From Paractinoplanes polyasparticus (GTDB lineage: Bacteria; Actinomycetota; Actinomycetes; Mycobacteriales; Micromonosporaceae), in the NCBI RefSeq assembly GCF_019710575.1, contig NZ_JAHWFK010000036.1, positions 1 through 64,000 of the forward strand: a DNA stretch of 64,000 bases, in the 5' to 3' direction. This document shows positions 7,946 through 17,175 of the stretch, in pieces (position 1 is the first letter of the stretch; each line of letters begins with the position of its first letter). The notes beneath the pieces are model-generated. The model was not told the DNA's origin. It saw only the letters and a program-made list of their open reading frames with translations, and made no database searches. The translations under genes were made by a program, and so were the position numbers.

Positions 7946-10834
7946 GTGACGCAGCCGGCCAAGCCGACGGACGAGACCCAGCCGATCCCTTCGACGGCGG
8001 ATGACCCCACCGAGGCCATCCCCGCACCGGACGCGGCCGCTTCGGCATCCGCCGACCCCGGGAAGCCGGCCCCCTTCGTCGCCGCTCCTCAGACAGCGGC
8101 CGACCCATCGGCAGACACCGCGACGGCAGATTCCCCCGCTTCTGCCGGCTCACCGGCAGACACCGCTCCGAAGCCCGACGCCGGCCAGCCCGCGATCACA
8201 GCTCCATCGGTGGCCACCGGCCCATCGAGTGCCGCGCCGGCGAATGCGGCCCCAGCGGCGGCCGCCGGCCCCTCCGCGGGCCGCCAGGAATCCGACGCTG
8301 ACTCGCCTACCGCCGTCGGCCCACCCGCAGAGGTCAGCCCGCCCGCACCCGCCGGCCCACCCACAGACCTCAGCCGGCCCGCAGAAGTCAGGCCGCTCGC
8401 AGAAGTCAGGCCACCCGCAGAAGTGAGCCGGTCGGCAGACGTCGGGCCACCCACAGACGTCAGCCCACCCACTGTGGGAGGGGGAGGTGGTGGCGAATTT
8501 TACGCCGATCAAAAGCCTCCGAGCGGGTTGTCCACAGGCGCCGCCGGTCACTCGGCGAACAATCCACAGCCGGTGCCCGATTCGCCGGTTTCTGGACCCG
8601 ACCTGGATCCGACGACGCGGCTCGGGGCGGTCCCGCCGGCGAAGCAGCCGGCAGCCACGACTCCGGATCCCGACCGCACGACGGCGATCCCCCGGTTCCC
8701 AGCCGCGAGTGACCCGGACCGCACCGCAGCGATCCCGCCTTTCGCGGCGGGGTCCTCCGGTCAGGCCACTGAAGTTCCGCGTACGCCGACGGGCAGCTCC
8801 ACCTCCGCCGGGTTGCCGAACAGCGCGAGCCCCGCAGACGCAGCCGGCACCAGCGGCCCAGCCGGCGGCGCGCGCGTCTCTCGGCCGGCCGGCTCCACAT
8901 CGGCCGGGGACGGGGACGCCACCACGCTCATGCCACGGACGCCGGACCCCTCCCGTCAGGGGCCGAATGCCGCCAGTTCCATATCGGTCCCCGTCGCGCC
9001 GCGCGATCGCCCAACCTCACTGCACGACTTCAACCGGACCGCGCCCACGCCTCCGATCGCAGCTCCCCCCACAAATCAGACTCAGGCACCGGAGCGGCCG
9101 TCCACCGCGAGCGCGGCGGCTGTCCCCGCGGCCCGACCCAAGCCGGAGACCGCCGCTCCCCTCCCCGCGACCCGTCCGGAGCAGAGAACCACCACCCCCG
9201 ACACCGCGACCCGCCCGGAGCAAAGAACCAGCGGCCTCGAACCCGCCACCCGCCCCGAGCAAAAAGCAGGCGTGCCCGTCCCCGCGCCGAGGCCCGCCCC
9301 AGCGACACCCCCCGCGCCGACCCCAACGCAAGCGGGATCGGCCAAGGTGCCCGCATCGCGACCAGCACCCGGCAACCTCTACGGCGGCTCACCCCAGCCC
9401 GGCACGACCACTCCCAGCACACCATCCACTCCAACCCAGTACGGCCGCCCGTCCACGGCTCCCGCCGAATACGGCCAGCCCGCCACCCGGCCTCCCGAGC
9501 GCGGCCGCGCCTCAGCGACTCCCGCTGAATACGGCCGCCCAGCCACCCAGTCGTCCACCGAATACGGCCGCGCCTCCACGCCGCCTACCGAATACGGCCG
9601 CCCGCCCGCCGAGTACGGACGCGCCCCGCGTAAACGGAGGCGGCTCCCAGCCGTACTCATAAGCGTGTTCCTGCTGGTGGCCCTGCTGGGAGCCGGCGCC
9701 ACCGCCCAGCTGACCCGCTCGCTGCCCAAGGCGACCCTGGCCACCGACGTCGCCGCCACCATGAAGATCCCGGGCACCACCAAGCTGCCCTGGCCCGACG
9801 AGGGCTCGGCCGAACTCATGATCGAGGGACTGGGACGGCTGGGTGGTTCCGGGCCCGACGAGGCGGCGCCCATCGGCAGTGTCGCGAAGGTCATGACCGC
9901 GTACGTCATCCTCCGGGATCACCCCCTGAGCGGGGACGAGGAGGGTCCGTCGCTCACCGTGACCGCGGCCGACGTGGCCGACTACCAGGCGCGGATCGCC
10001 AGTAACCAGTCGCTGGTGCCGGTGCGGGTCGGCGAGAAGCTGACGGAGCGGGACGCGATCGAGGCCCTGATGCTGCCGTCGGCCAACAACATCGCCCACC
10101 AGCTGGCGATCTGGGATGCCGGCTCGGAGAGCGCCTTCGTCGACAAGATGAACGCCGCCGCGGACGACCTGGGCATGGCCGAAACCCGGTACACCGATCC
10201 GAGCGGCTATCTGCCGACCACCGTCAGCACCGCGCCGGACCAGGTCAAGCTGGCCCGGGCCGCGCTCAAGTCGGAGGTCTTCGCCGAGATCGTCGCGCTG
10301 CCGAGCGCCACCATCCCGGTCGCCGGCAAGATCCGGAACTACAACGACCTGCTGGGCGTTCAGGGTGTCTTCGGCATCAAGACGGGGTCGACCGACGAGG
10401 CCGGCGGCTGTCTGCTGTTCGCCGCGCGCCTGACGGTCGGCGGCCGCAAGCTGACCATCGTCGGCGCCGTCTTCAACCAGCCGGGGCTGAACACGCCGGA
10501 GCAGCTGGCCAACGTCAACCGGGAGATCAAGAGGCTGCTGCGCGCGGTCCGCCAGACGGTCAAGCAGTACACCCTGCTCCCAGCCGATCCGGTGGGCGAG
10601 GTCCGTACGGCCTGGGGGGAAAGCACCCCGGTCCGCCCGGCCACCCCGCTCAAGGTGGTCGGCTGGCCCGGGCTGAGCGTCCCGCTCAAGGTCACCACGA
10701 CGGCTCCGGGCGCCTCGGTGGCCGCGGGTGAGCCGGTCGGCACGGTTCAGGCTTCCGGCGTACGCGTGGACCTGCGGGCCGACGGCGCCATCGCCGACCC
10801 CTCGGTGTGGTGGCGTCTGACGCGCACCAGCTAG
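7946..10834 (+). CDS. D-alanyl-D-alanine carboxypeptidase (peptidase S11) with long disordered cytoplasmic N-terminus
   Basis: 962 residues from GTG 7946 with AGGAG upstream. Residues 1 to ~560 are Pro/Ala/Ser/Thr-rich and disordered. They end in 'EYGRP'-type repeats (~500-560), followed by a basic patch and one membrane helix ('LPAVLISVFLLVALLGAGATA'). The extracytoplasmic part is a penicillin-binding S11 peptidase: SxxK as 'GSVAKVMTAY' (Ser ~645), SxN as 'PSANNIAHQ' (~712) and 'GIKTGSTDEAGGC' (KTG ~812). It trims peptidoglycan stem peptides. The family is usually 400-450 residues; the extra ~500 residues are unusual. The stop codon overlaps that of the convergent HIT remnant. Confidence 0.92.
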   Translation: MTQPAKPTDETQPIPSTADDPTEAIPAPDAAASASADPGKPAPFVAAPQTAADPSADTATADSPASAGSPADTAPKPDAGQPAITAPSVATGPSSAAPANAAPAAAAGPSAGRQESDADSPTAVGPPAEVSPPAPAGPPTDLSRPAEVRPLAEVRPPAEVSRSADVGPPTDVSPPTVGGGGGGEFYADQKPPSGLSTGAAGHSANNPQPVPDSPVSGPDLDPTTRLGAVPPAKQPAATTPDPDRTTAIPRFPAASDPDRTAAIPPFAAGSSGQATEVPRTPTGSSTSAGLPNSASPADAAGTSGPAGGARVSRPAGSTSAGDGDATTLMPRTPDPSRQGPNAASSISVPVAPRDRPTSLHDFNRTAPTPPIAAPPTNQTQAPERPSTASAAAVPAARPKPETAAPLPATRPEQRTTTPDTATRPEQRTSGLEPATRPEQKAGVPVPAPRPAPATPPAPTPTQAGSAKVPASRPAPGNLYGGSPQPGTTTPSTPSTPTQYGRPSTAPAEYGQPATRPPERGRASATPAEYGRPATQSSTEYGRASTPPTEYGRPPAEYGRAPRKRRRLPAVLISVFLLVALLGAGATAQLTRSLPKATLATDVAATMKIPGTTKLPWPDEGSAELMIEGLGRLGGSGPDEAAPIGSVAKVMTAYVILRDHPLSGDEEGPSLTVTAADVADYQARIASNQSLVPVRVGEKLTERDAIEALMLPSANNIAHQLAIWDAGSESAFVDKMNAAADDLGMAETRYTDPSGYLPTTVSTAPDQVKLARAALKSEVFAEIVALPSATIPVAGKIRNYNDLLGVQGVFGIKTGSTDEAGGCLLFAARLTVGGRKLTIVGAVFNQPGLNTPEQLANVNREIKRLLRAVRQTVKQYTLLPADPVGEVRTAWGESTPVRPATPLKVVGWPGLSVPLKVTTTAPGASVAAGEPVGTVQASGVRVDLRADGAIADPSVWWRLTRTS

Positions 10835-11239
10835 GGCAGCCGCTCCCGGATCTGGTCGGCGAGCAGGGCCAGCTCCGGGGCGTCGAGGATCTGTTGTTCC
10901 TTGCCGTAGAGCTCGCCGAAATGCGGGTCGGTGAAGGTGTGGCCGCGCCAGACGCGCCGCGAACGGTAGCGCGGCACCACGTGCAGGTGGACCTGGGCGT
11001 CGGCGTTCATGAGGAAGGGTGAACTGGTCGGGGGTGAACAAGCTGCCCACGGCCGCGGTGAGGCGGGTGATCTGGCGGTGCAGATCGGTCCACTCCTCGG
11101 AGCTGAGGGCGGTGATCGACTCGACGGGGCGGTTGGCCACCAGCATGGTCTTGCCGATGAGGTTCTGGTTCCGGTTGACGGACAGGGTCCACAGCGACTC
11201 GACCGCGATCACTGTGCCGGGGTCGAGCGTCAGGGCCAT
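10831..11239 (-). pseudogene. HIT-like (histidine triad) protein gene, frameshifted
   Basis: From ATG 11239 the first frame gives a HIT-type N-terminus ('RNQNLIGKTMLVANRPVESI ... LFTPDQFT') and then degenerates. The next frame carries the missing half: 'FLMNADAQVHLHVVPRYR', the HxH core of the nucleotide-hydrolase fold, through 'ELYGKEQQILDAPEL' to a TAG at 10831. Family members normally read DQFNYAFLMN; here the joint is DQFT/FLMN, so a few bases are missing. The TAG shares the CTAG palindrome with the carboxypeptidase stop on the other strand. Could be a true lesion or a sequence error. Confidence 0.8.
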
Positions 11240-11243
11240 GCCG

Positions 11244-11705
11244 TCAACGGTAGAGGGAGCGCAGCACCGCGTCGGTGACCACGCCGTACAGCAGGTGGGG
11301 GACGGCGTCGGCCAGCCAGTCGGTGGCGGACCAGGTGCGGGGGTCGCTGACGTCGAGGGCGGCCATCGACAGGTTGGTCGACGCCATCGCCGTCGCGCCG
11401 ATCAGCGCGGCGCCGAGCGGGGCCGGTGGCCGTACGCCCGCCCGGCGCAGCAGACCGAAGGTGACGCCGAGCCCGACGCCCGTGACGATGCCGCTCAGGG
11501 TGGCCAGACCGGTGAGCCGGTGCTCGCGCGTCTCACCCTCCCCCGGCACGGAAACCGGCAGGTGCTCCTCGAGGGCCTCCACGGTCTGCTCGGGTGTCCG
11601 GCTGCCGGCCCGGCCGCGCACGGCCATGTCGAGGTAGGTGACGGCGTTGAGGGCCGCGGTGCCGGCAGCACCCGCAGCCGCGCCGGCCAGGATTCCCGTT
11701 CGCAT
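11244..11705 (-). CDS. hypothetical membrane protein
   Basis: 153 residues with three to four hydrophobic segments ('GILAGAAAGAAGTAALNAVTYL', 'LSGIVTGVGLGVTFGLL', 'GAALIGATAMAST', 'LADAVPHLLYGVVTDAVL'), rich in small residues. Similar small integral membrane proteins of unknown function occur in actinomycetes. It starts with ATG and ends five bases before the start of the HIT remnant on the same strand, so the two were probably co-transcribed. Confidence 0.75.
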   Translation of the reverse strand: MRTGILAGAAAGAAGTAALNAVTYLDMAVRGRAGSRTPEQTVEALEEHLPVSVPGEGETREHRLTGLATLSGIVTGVGLGVTFGLLRRAGVRPPAPLGAALIGATAMASTNLSMAALDVSDPRTWSATDWLADAVPHLLYGVVTDAVLRSLYR

Positions 11706-11740
11706 GGGTCAGCCGTGCCCGCGCGGGCCGCGTCGAAAAC

Positions 11741-12931
11741 CTAATGCCGGTTGACCAGCACGCGGCCCAGGATCAGGGTGACCACGCCGGCCAGGACGAC
11801 GCTCAGCAGGCCCACACGCAGGCTGGTCTGGTCGGCGACGAGGCCCACCAGCGGCGGCGAGAGCAGGAAGCCGCCGCGCAGCAGCCAGCTCACGATCGTC
11901 AGGCCCGTGCCCGGCGACAGGCCCGGCAACTCGTCGGCCGTGTGCATGGCCGCCGGCACCAGCGTTGCCACACCCAGGCCGGCCAGCGCGAAACCGGCCA
12001 GCGCGGACGGCACCGACGGGAAGGCCAGGGCCGCGCCCATGCCGACCGCGGCCAGCGCCCCACCGGCCCGCACGACTGTGCGCTGGCCGAAGCGGTCCAC
12101 CACCCGATCGCCGGTCAGGCGGCCGACGGTCATCGCCACCTGCATGGCCACCACGGCCAGGCCGGCGGTGGCGGCCCCGGCGTTCAGGTCTTCGCTCAGG
12201 AACAACGCGCCCCAGGAGGCGCCCGCATCCTCGACCAGGGCGCCCGCGGCCGCGAGCAGACCGAGAGCAGCCAGCATCTTCACCGCGGCGCCGGTGAAAG
12301 CACGCCGTGGCGCGGCATCGGAAGCCGCAACCGGCGAGCGTTCGGCGTCCTCGGCGCCCGGCAGCAGGAAGCGGAAGGCGACCAGCGCGATGGTGCTGAA
12401 CAGCAGGGCCGAGATCGTCAGGTGCAGGCCGAGCGGCACCGAGAGGCCGGCGGCGGCCGAGCCCATCAGGCCGCCGAAAACGGCGCCGATGCTCCACACC
12501 CCGTGCAGCGAGTTGAGGATGGAACGCCCGTAGAGGCGCTGCACGCGCAGGCCGTGGGCGTTCTGCGCGACGTCGATGATGGAGTCGAGCGCGCCGACGA
12601 CGAACATCGCGCCCGCGAACACCGTCCAGTGCGGCGCGATCGGGAGGAGCAGCGTGGCCAGCGTCAGCAGGACGATGCCGAACGACGCCGTGCGGGCGGA
12701 GCCGAGCCGCCGGATCACCGCGCCCGCGAGCAGACCGGCCAGCAGCGCGCCGACCGGCATGGCGGCGATGGCCGTGCCGAAGAGGGCGTTCGAGACGCCC
12801 AGGTCGGCCTTGATCTGCGGATAGCGCGGCACCACGTTGAAGAACACCGCGCCGTTGGTGAGGAACAGCGCGGCGACCGCGGCGCGCGCGAGGCGGGCCT
12901 GCCGCGTGGGCGCGGCAGTCAGAGTCGTCAT
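11741..12931 (-). CDS. MFS transporter
   Basis: About 396 residues with twelve predicted membrane helices. The MFS loop signature is visible after helix 2 ('GLLAGAVIRRLGSARTASFG') and again in the second half ('TGDRVVDRFGQRTVVRAGG'). Probable proton-driven exporter; substrate unknown. I use the ATG near 12931; a GTG six codons upstream is also in frame. Nested palindromes directly upstream suggest control by a TetR- or MarR-type repressor encoded elsewhere. Confidence 0.88.
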   Translation of the reverse strand: MTTLTAAPTRQARLARAAVAALFLTNGAVFFNVVPRYPQIKADLGVSNALFGTAIAAMPVGALLAGLLAGAVIRRLGSARTASFGIVLLTLATLLLPIAPHWTVFAGAMFVVGALDSIIDVAQNAHGLRVQRLYGRSILNSLHGVWSIGAVFGGLMGSAAAGLSVPLGLHLTISALLFSTIALVAFRFLLPGAEDAERSPVAASDAAPRRAFTGAAVKMLAALGLLAAAGALVEDAGASWGALFLSEDLNAGAATAGLAVVAMQVAMTVGRLTGDRVVDRFGQRTVVRAGGALAAVGMGAALAFPSVPSALAGFALAGLGVATLVPAAMHTADELPGLSPGTGLTIVSWLLRGGFLLSPPLVGLVADQTSLRVGLLSVVLAGVVTLILGRVLVNRH

Positions 12932-12932
12932 G

Positions 12933-12968
12933 CGTACGAGCGTACACACGATGTGTACGAGCGTACAT
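12933..12968. promoter_or_regulatory. nested palindromes, probable operator of the MFS gene
   Basis: Two copies of the palindrome GTACGAGCGTAC lie about 22 bp apart. The stretch between them forms a third dyad (GTACACA-CGA-TGTGTAC). The cluster sits directly upstream of the MFS start codon, the expected place for a dimeric repressor. Coordinates may be off by one base. Confidence 0.65.
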
Positions 12969-12976
12969 AGCAGCCG

Positions 12977-13259
12977 TCAGCTGTGAGCGAAGCCTCTCAG
13001 CGCCCGCTCGACGTCGGCGTCGGTCAGCTGGTCGAAGTTCACGTACCACTGCCCGACGGCCTGGAACGAGGGCGGCTCGCTCCGGCAGATCACGCTATCC
13101 GCCCCCACCGACGCGCCGACCGGTGGTGCACAGACCGGCGCGGCGACATCATCGAGGATGCGTCGTGAACGACGTTCCCGCCTCCTCCGCGACCGTGTCG
13201 AGCGTGCCCGGCTCCTCGAACAGCGCCCGGCGCCACGCTCAACTCGACCGTAGTCGTCA
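12977..13259 (-). pseudogene. small unknown protein gene in three frames (degenerate)
   Basis: Three consecutive segments with high third-position GC lie on this strand but in different frames. The first starts at an ATG near 13259 with GGAG upstream and reads 'MTTTVELS'. The second reads 'WRRALFEEPGTLDTVAEEAG'. The third ends 'AVGQWYVNFDQLTDADVERALR' at 12977. Joined, they would give ~95 residues with no family I recognise. Two frameshifts in so short a gene argue for decay. Alternatively only the last 40-45 residues are translated, from a GTG. It lies between the methyltransferase and MFS genes. Confidence 0.4.
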
Positions 13260-13344
13260 TGACGCTCCGCGCCTGCTCGTTCAGCCGGAGAACCGCCTGG
13301 GCCACGGGCGTACCCCGAAGGGCACGCCCTATACGTCCGACATG

Positions 13345-14406
13345 TCAGCGGCGCGCGGCCAGCACCAGGTTGAAGCCGGTGTCGGCAGCCACGACGGGGT
13401 CCGCGAAGCCCGCCTCGGCCAGCAGGGCCAGGCGCTTGGCCGGCCCGCCCTGGGTGCCCAGGCCGTACGCCCCCGGCTGACTCAACGACCCCGGCGTGCA
13501 CAGCACCGTCGACGCGTTGTAGTTCGCCCGCACGAGCGGGTTGCCGATCACGGTGGTGAAGTCGTCGGCCGACCACGGCTCGACCGCCACCAGCAGGCCA
13601 CCCTCGGCCAGCGAGTCGTACGCGGCCCGCAGAGCCGCCCGCGGGTCGCCGAGGTCGTGCAGCGAGTCGAAGTACACGACCACGTCGTACTTTCCGGGCA
13701 GCGCGCCCGAGTCGCCGACCTGGAACGTGACGTTGGCCGGGCTGCCCGCCGAGACGGCGTTGGCCCGGGCGGCCGCGATCGACGGCACGTGGTTGTCGAA
13801 ACCGGTCACGGTCGACGCCGGCCAGGTCTGCCCGACGAGCAGCGTGGCTACCCCGTGACCACAGCCGACGTCGGCCACCCGGGCCCCCGCCGCCAGCTTG
13901 TCGACCAGTCCCGGCACCGCCGGGAACCAGCTCTGCGCGAGGTGGTTCACGTAGGCCGTACGGAAGAACCGCTCGATGCCCTCGTGCAGGCAGCCCGGCA
14001 TCTCGCCGTACGCCACCCCGCCGTCGCCGCGGAAGGCCCGCTCCAGCTTGTCGAGCGTCAGGAAGTACCCGGCGATGACCTCCGCGCCGCCGATCACGTA
14101 GGCCGGGGAATCGACGACGGACAGCGCGAGCGCGTGTTCGAGCGGAAGCTCGAAGGTCTCCCCGTCGCTGACGAGGTGACCGGAAACGGTCTGGGCGGTC
14201 AGCCATTCGGTCACCAGGCGCGGGTGCAGCCCGGTGGTGGCGGCGAGCTTGGCCGCCGTGGTCGGGCCGGCGCCGGTGAGCGCCCGGTAGAGCCCGAGCC
14301 GGTCGCCGAGCACGGTCAGGGCGGTCGTGCCGGCGCCGGCGAAGTCGGTGAGCAGTTGCCCGGCGAAGGCCTCGACGCGGGCCTCGTCGATCTGGGTGTC
14401 AGTCAT
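13345..14406 (-). CDS. SAM-dependent class I methyltransferase with N-terminal winged helix
   Basis: 353 residues. The N-terminal ~110 residues form a winged-helix, dimerisation-like domain ('TGLHPRLVTEWLTAQTVSG'), as in Rv2258c-type methyltransferases. The Rossmann domain has the SAM motif 'VADVGCGHGVATLLV' (~residue 177), an acidic ribose-binding residue in 'GFDNHVPS' and 'YFDSLHDLGDP' further on. The acceptor is unknown. The start codon overlaps the 3' end of the upstream SARP regulator gene by 8 bp, so the two are probably translationally coupled. The pathway neighbours are absent. Confidence 0.88.
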   Translation of the reverse strand: MTDTQIDEARVEAFAGQLLTDFAGAGTTALTVLGDRLGLYRALTGAGPTTAAKLAATTGLHPRLVTEWLTAQTVSGHLVSDGETFELPLEHALALSVVDSPAYVIGGAEVIAGYFLTLDKLERAFRGDGGVAYGEMPGCLHEGIERFFRTAYVNHLAQSWFPAVPGLVDKLAAGARVADVGCGHGVATLLVGQTWPASTVTGFDNHVPSIAAARANAVSAGSPANVTFQVGDSGALPGKYDVVVYFDSLHDLGDPRAALRAAYDSLAEGGLLVAVEPWSADDFTTVIGNPLVRANYNASTVLCTPGSLSQPGAYGLGTQGGPAKRLALLAEAGFADPVVAADTGFNLVLAARR

Positions 14407-17125
14407 GCCCCGAACGATGCGGGCCGTCGCTTGCCGCCTCCTTGCCCGCGCCTTGCCGCTCCAGCAAGGCGAGCGCGTACTGCGCGACGTCCTCCGGCGG
14501 TTCCCCGGTGACCTCCGCGCGCAGCCGGGCCAGGCGCTCGACGTCCGGCCCCATCACCACCGGCGCGTACGGGTCGTCGTCGGCCGCCGCCACCAGCACC
14601 GCCGCCGCTTCCGCCTCGCCCAGGTCGCCCAGCAGCTCGGCGGTCAGCCGCAGCATGGTCCAGAGCTGGGCCGTCATCCCGGCCGCGCGCACCTGCACGA
14701 TCGTCCGGCGGCAGGCCTCGACCGCCTCGTCGTGCCGCCCCATGCGGATCAGCACCGCCGTACGGGCCACGCGCGCGATGTTCGCCGTGTAGCCCAGCCC
14801 GGCCCGCTCGGTTCGCCGCAGCGACTCGTCGTAGCAGCTCACCGCCGCTTCGGGGTCCGTGCCGGCGAGCAGTTCGCCCCGGGTGAACGGCACGAATCCG
14901 TCCAGCCGGTCGGCGTTCAGTTCCTTCCCGTACGCCTCCAGCCACCGCAGACCCGCGGCCGCGTCCCCGGCGTAGGCGTCCATGAGGGCCGCGCAGCACA
15001 AACCGGTCGCCCGCGTCCAGGCCGGCGCCGACCGGTTCTCGCGCAGCCGCAGCGCGTCGGCCCGCACCAGATCGGCCCGCCCGACGAACATCGAGTTCGA
15101 GATGCGCAGCAGCAGCGCCGGCCCGGTCAGGGTGTGCTCGTCCGGCAGCCGGTCGATCGCGGCGCTGAGCAGCCGGTTCGCCTCGTCGAGGCGGCCGTTG
15201 AGCCATTCGCCGGTGCCCGCCGCGAGCGCCCGCAACGCGTCGGCCTCGGTCTCGACCCGCTCGGGCTTGAAGCGGACGAGCTGCGCGGTGAGCCCCGGGT
15301 CGGGCGCGTCGGACCCGGCGATCGCGGTCCACGCGGCCAGCCGCGCCCCCTCGTCCCGATCCTCCAGCCAGGACAGCGCCTCCTGGAGGTTGCCCCGCTC
15401 GCGGCGCAGGGCCGGGGTGGTGTCGGGGTTGCGGACGCGCTGGCGCCGCAGCAGGTCGGTGACGAAGTCGAGCATCCAGCGGGCGTGCGCGTCCCGGTCC
15501 TCGTTCCCGTGCGTCAGCGCGACGTGCCGCACCGTCTCCAGCAGCCGGTAGCGCGGCGGGTTCTGATCGACGTCGCAGACCACCAGGGAGGCGTCGACCA
15601 GTTCCGCCAGCACCGCGGCGTCCTGCGACAAATAGGGCAAGATGCTGATGTCGAAGCCGCCCCGGCACACCGCGAGCCGATCGAGCAGCGCTTGCGCCGA
15701 CGGGTCGAGCAGCCGGTACGACCACTCGACCGTCGCGGTCACCGCGGTGGCCCGGTCGCCGCCCCGGGCCGGGTCGAGCACCTGCAGACCCGCGCCCAGC
15801 CGGTCCCGCAGGTGCGTGAGCCCGAAGACAGCCTCGCGCCGGGCCGCCAGCTCGACCGCCAGCGGCAACCCGTCGACCAGCCCGCACACCTCGGCCGCCA
15901 GCTCCCGGCTGCGGTCGTCCTGCGGGAAGTCGGCGCGCAGCAGGGCCGCCCGGTCGCAGAAGAGCGCCACCCGGTCGCTCTCGGGCAGCGGTCCCACCCG
16001 CAGCACGCGCTCCCCGGCCACGCCGAGCCGCTGCCGCGACGTCGCCAGCACACGCACCCGCGGACAGCGCACCAGGATCTCGTCGACCAGCTCGCGGACC
16101 GCCTCCACCAGGTGCTCGCAGTTGTCCAGCACGAGCAGGGCCGGAGCCGCCCCGAGCAGGTCCGCGACGGCCACCGTGCCGCCGCGCGGCGCCGCCCGCA
16201 GGCCCAGCGCCCCGGCCACCGCGGCCGCCACGTCACCCGGCACGGACCGCTCGGCCAGCTCGACCACCAGCTCGCCGCCGGTCAGCGCCTCGGTCATCAG
16301 CCGCGTCTTGCCCACCCCGCCCGGCCCGACCAGCGTGGTCACCCGACCGGCGGCGAGCGCGGCGCGCAGGGCGGCCAGCTCGTCGGCGCGCCCGAAGAAC
16401 CGGTCGGCCCGCCGTCGCGGAGCCCGTGGCGTGCCCGGGCGCAGCGCGGGATCCTCGGCCAGGATGCGCCGCTGCAGGTCGTCCAGGGCGGGCGACGGGT
16501 CCACGCCGTGCCCGTCGACCACCCGTTCCCGGTACGCCCGCCCGACGGCCAGCGCCTCGGCCGTGCGCCCGCTCTGGTGCAGCGCCCGCATGTGCAGCAG
16601 GCAGGCCCGCTCCCGCATGGGCTCCGCGGTGGCGTACGCCTCTATCTCGGGCACCGCCTCGGCGGCCTTCCCCGCGCTCAGCCGCTGGTCGAACCACTCC
16701 TCACGCAGGTGCCGCTGCCACTCGCCCAGCCGCGCTACGTCGGGCGCGAAGGCCAGCCGGTCGGCCACGTCGGCCAGCGCCTCGCCCCGCCACAAACTCA
16801 GCGCCTCGGCCAGCCGGCCCGCCGCGGCCAGACGTTCCGCCCGGCCGATGTCGAGGTCCGCCTGATCGAGCCGGTACCCGCCCGGTTCGCGGAGGACCAC
16901 GGTGTGCCGCCGCAGTCGCGAGACATAGCTGTGCAGATTGCCGACGGCGTTGCCGGGCGGGTCGTCGCCCCACAGCGCCTCGATCAGGTCGCCGACCGGC
17001 ACCACGCGCCCCTCGGCCAGGGCGAGACGGGCCAGCACCACCCGTTGCGGCGCCCCGCTGAGCGCGACCGGCCGCCCGTCGAGTCGCAACTCGACCGGCC
17101 CCAGCAGCCCCACCTCGACGTGCAC
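14399..17125 (-). CDS. AfsR/SARP-type transcriptional activator (BTAD plus NB-ARC)
   Basis: 908 residues. Residues ~1-90 are an OmpR-type winged-helix DNA-binding domain ('LLGPVELRLDGRPVALSGAPQ ... LHSYVSRLRR'). Residues ~95-240 are the bacterial transcriptional activation domain. An NB-ARC/STAND ATPase follows, with P-loop 'LVGPGGVGKTRLM' (~262) and Walker B 'ALLVLDNCEHLV'. The C-terminal ~350 residues are helical, TPR-like. Such proteins switch on secondary-metabolite or morphological genes in actinomycetes. The gene overlaps the methyltransferase start, hinting at a shared role. No biosynthetic cluster is visible beside it. Confidence 0.92.
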   Translation of the reverse strand: MHVEVGLLGPVELRLDGRPVALSGAPQRVVLARLALAEGRVVPVGDLIEALWGDDPPGNAVGNLHSYVSRLRRHTVVLREPGGYRLDQADLDIGRAERLAAAGRLAEALSLWRGEALADVADRLAFAPDVARLGEWQRHLREEWFDQRLSAGKAAEAVPEIEAYATAEPMRERACLLHMRALHQSGRTAEALAVGRAYRERVVDGHGVDPSPALDDLQRRILAEDPALRPGTPRAPRRRADRFFGRADELAALRAALAAGRVTTLVGPGGVGKTRLMTEALTGGELVVELAERSVPGDVAAAVAGALGLRAAPRGGTVAVADLLGAAPALLVLDNCEHLVEAVRELVDEILVRCPRVRVLATSRQRLGVAGERVLRVGPLPESDRVALFCDRAALLRADFPQDDRSRELAAEVCGLVDGLPLAVELAARREAVFGLTHLRDRLGAGLQVLDPARGGDRATAVTATVEWSYRLLDPSAQALLDRLAVCRGGFDISILPYLSQDAAVLAELVDASLVVCDVDQNPPRYRLLETVRHVALTHGNEDRDAHARWMLDFVTDLLRRQRVRNPDTTPALRRERGNLQEALSWLEDRDEGARLAAWTAIAGSDAPDPGLTAQLVRFKPERVETEADALRALAAGTGEWLNGRLDEANRLLSAAIDRLPDEHTLTGPALLLRISNSMFVGRADLVRADALRLRENRSAPAWTRATGLCCAALMDAYAGDAAAGLRWLEAYGKELNADRLDGFVPFTRGELLAGTDPEAAVSCYDESLRRTERAGLGYTANIARVARTAVLIRMGRHDEAVEACRRTIVQVRAAGMTAQLWTMLRLTAELLGDLGEAEAAAVLVAAADDDPYAPVVMGPDVERLARLRAEVTGEPPEDVAQYALALLERQGAGKEAASDGPHRSGHD

Positions 17126-17175
17126 GCCCCATTCTCGACACCGCGCGTCGTCCGGGGCCAGCCCTTATCGGGCCG

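Noticed and set aside
10831-11239. Reading of the HIT gene as a Sec- or recoding-dependent gene
   Set aside because: There is no stop codon at the joint; the change is a frame difference without a slippery sequence.
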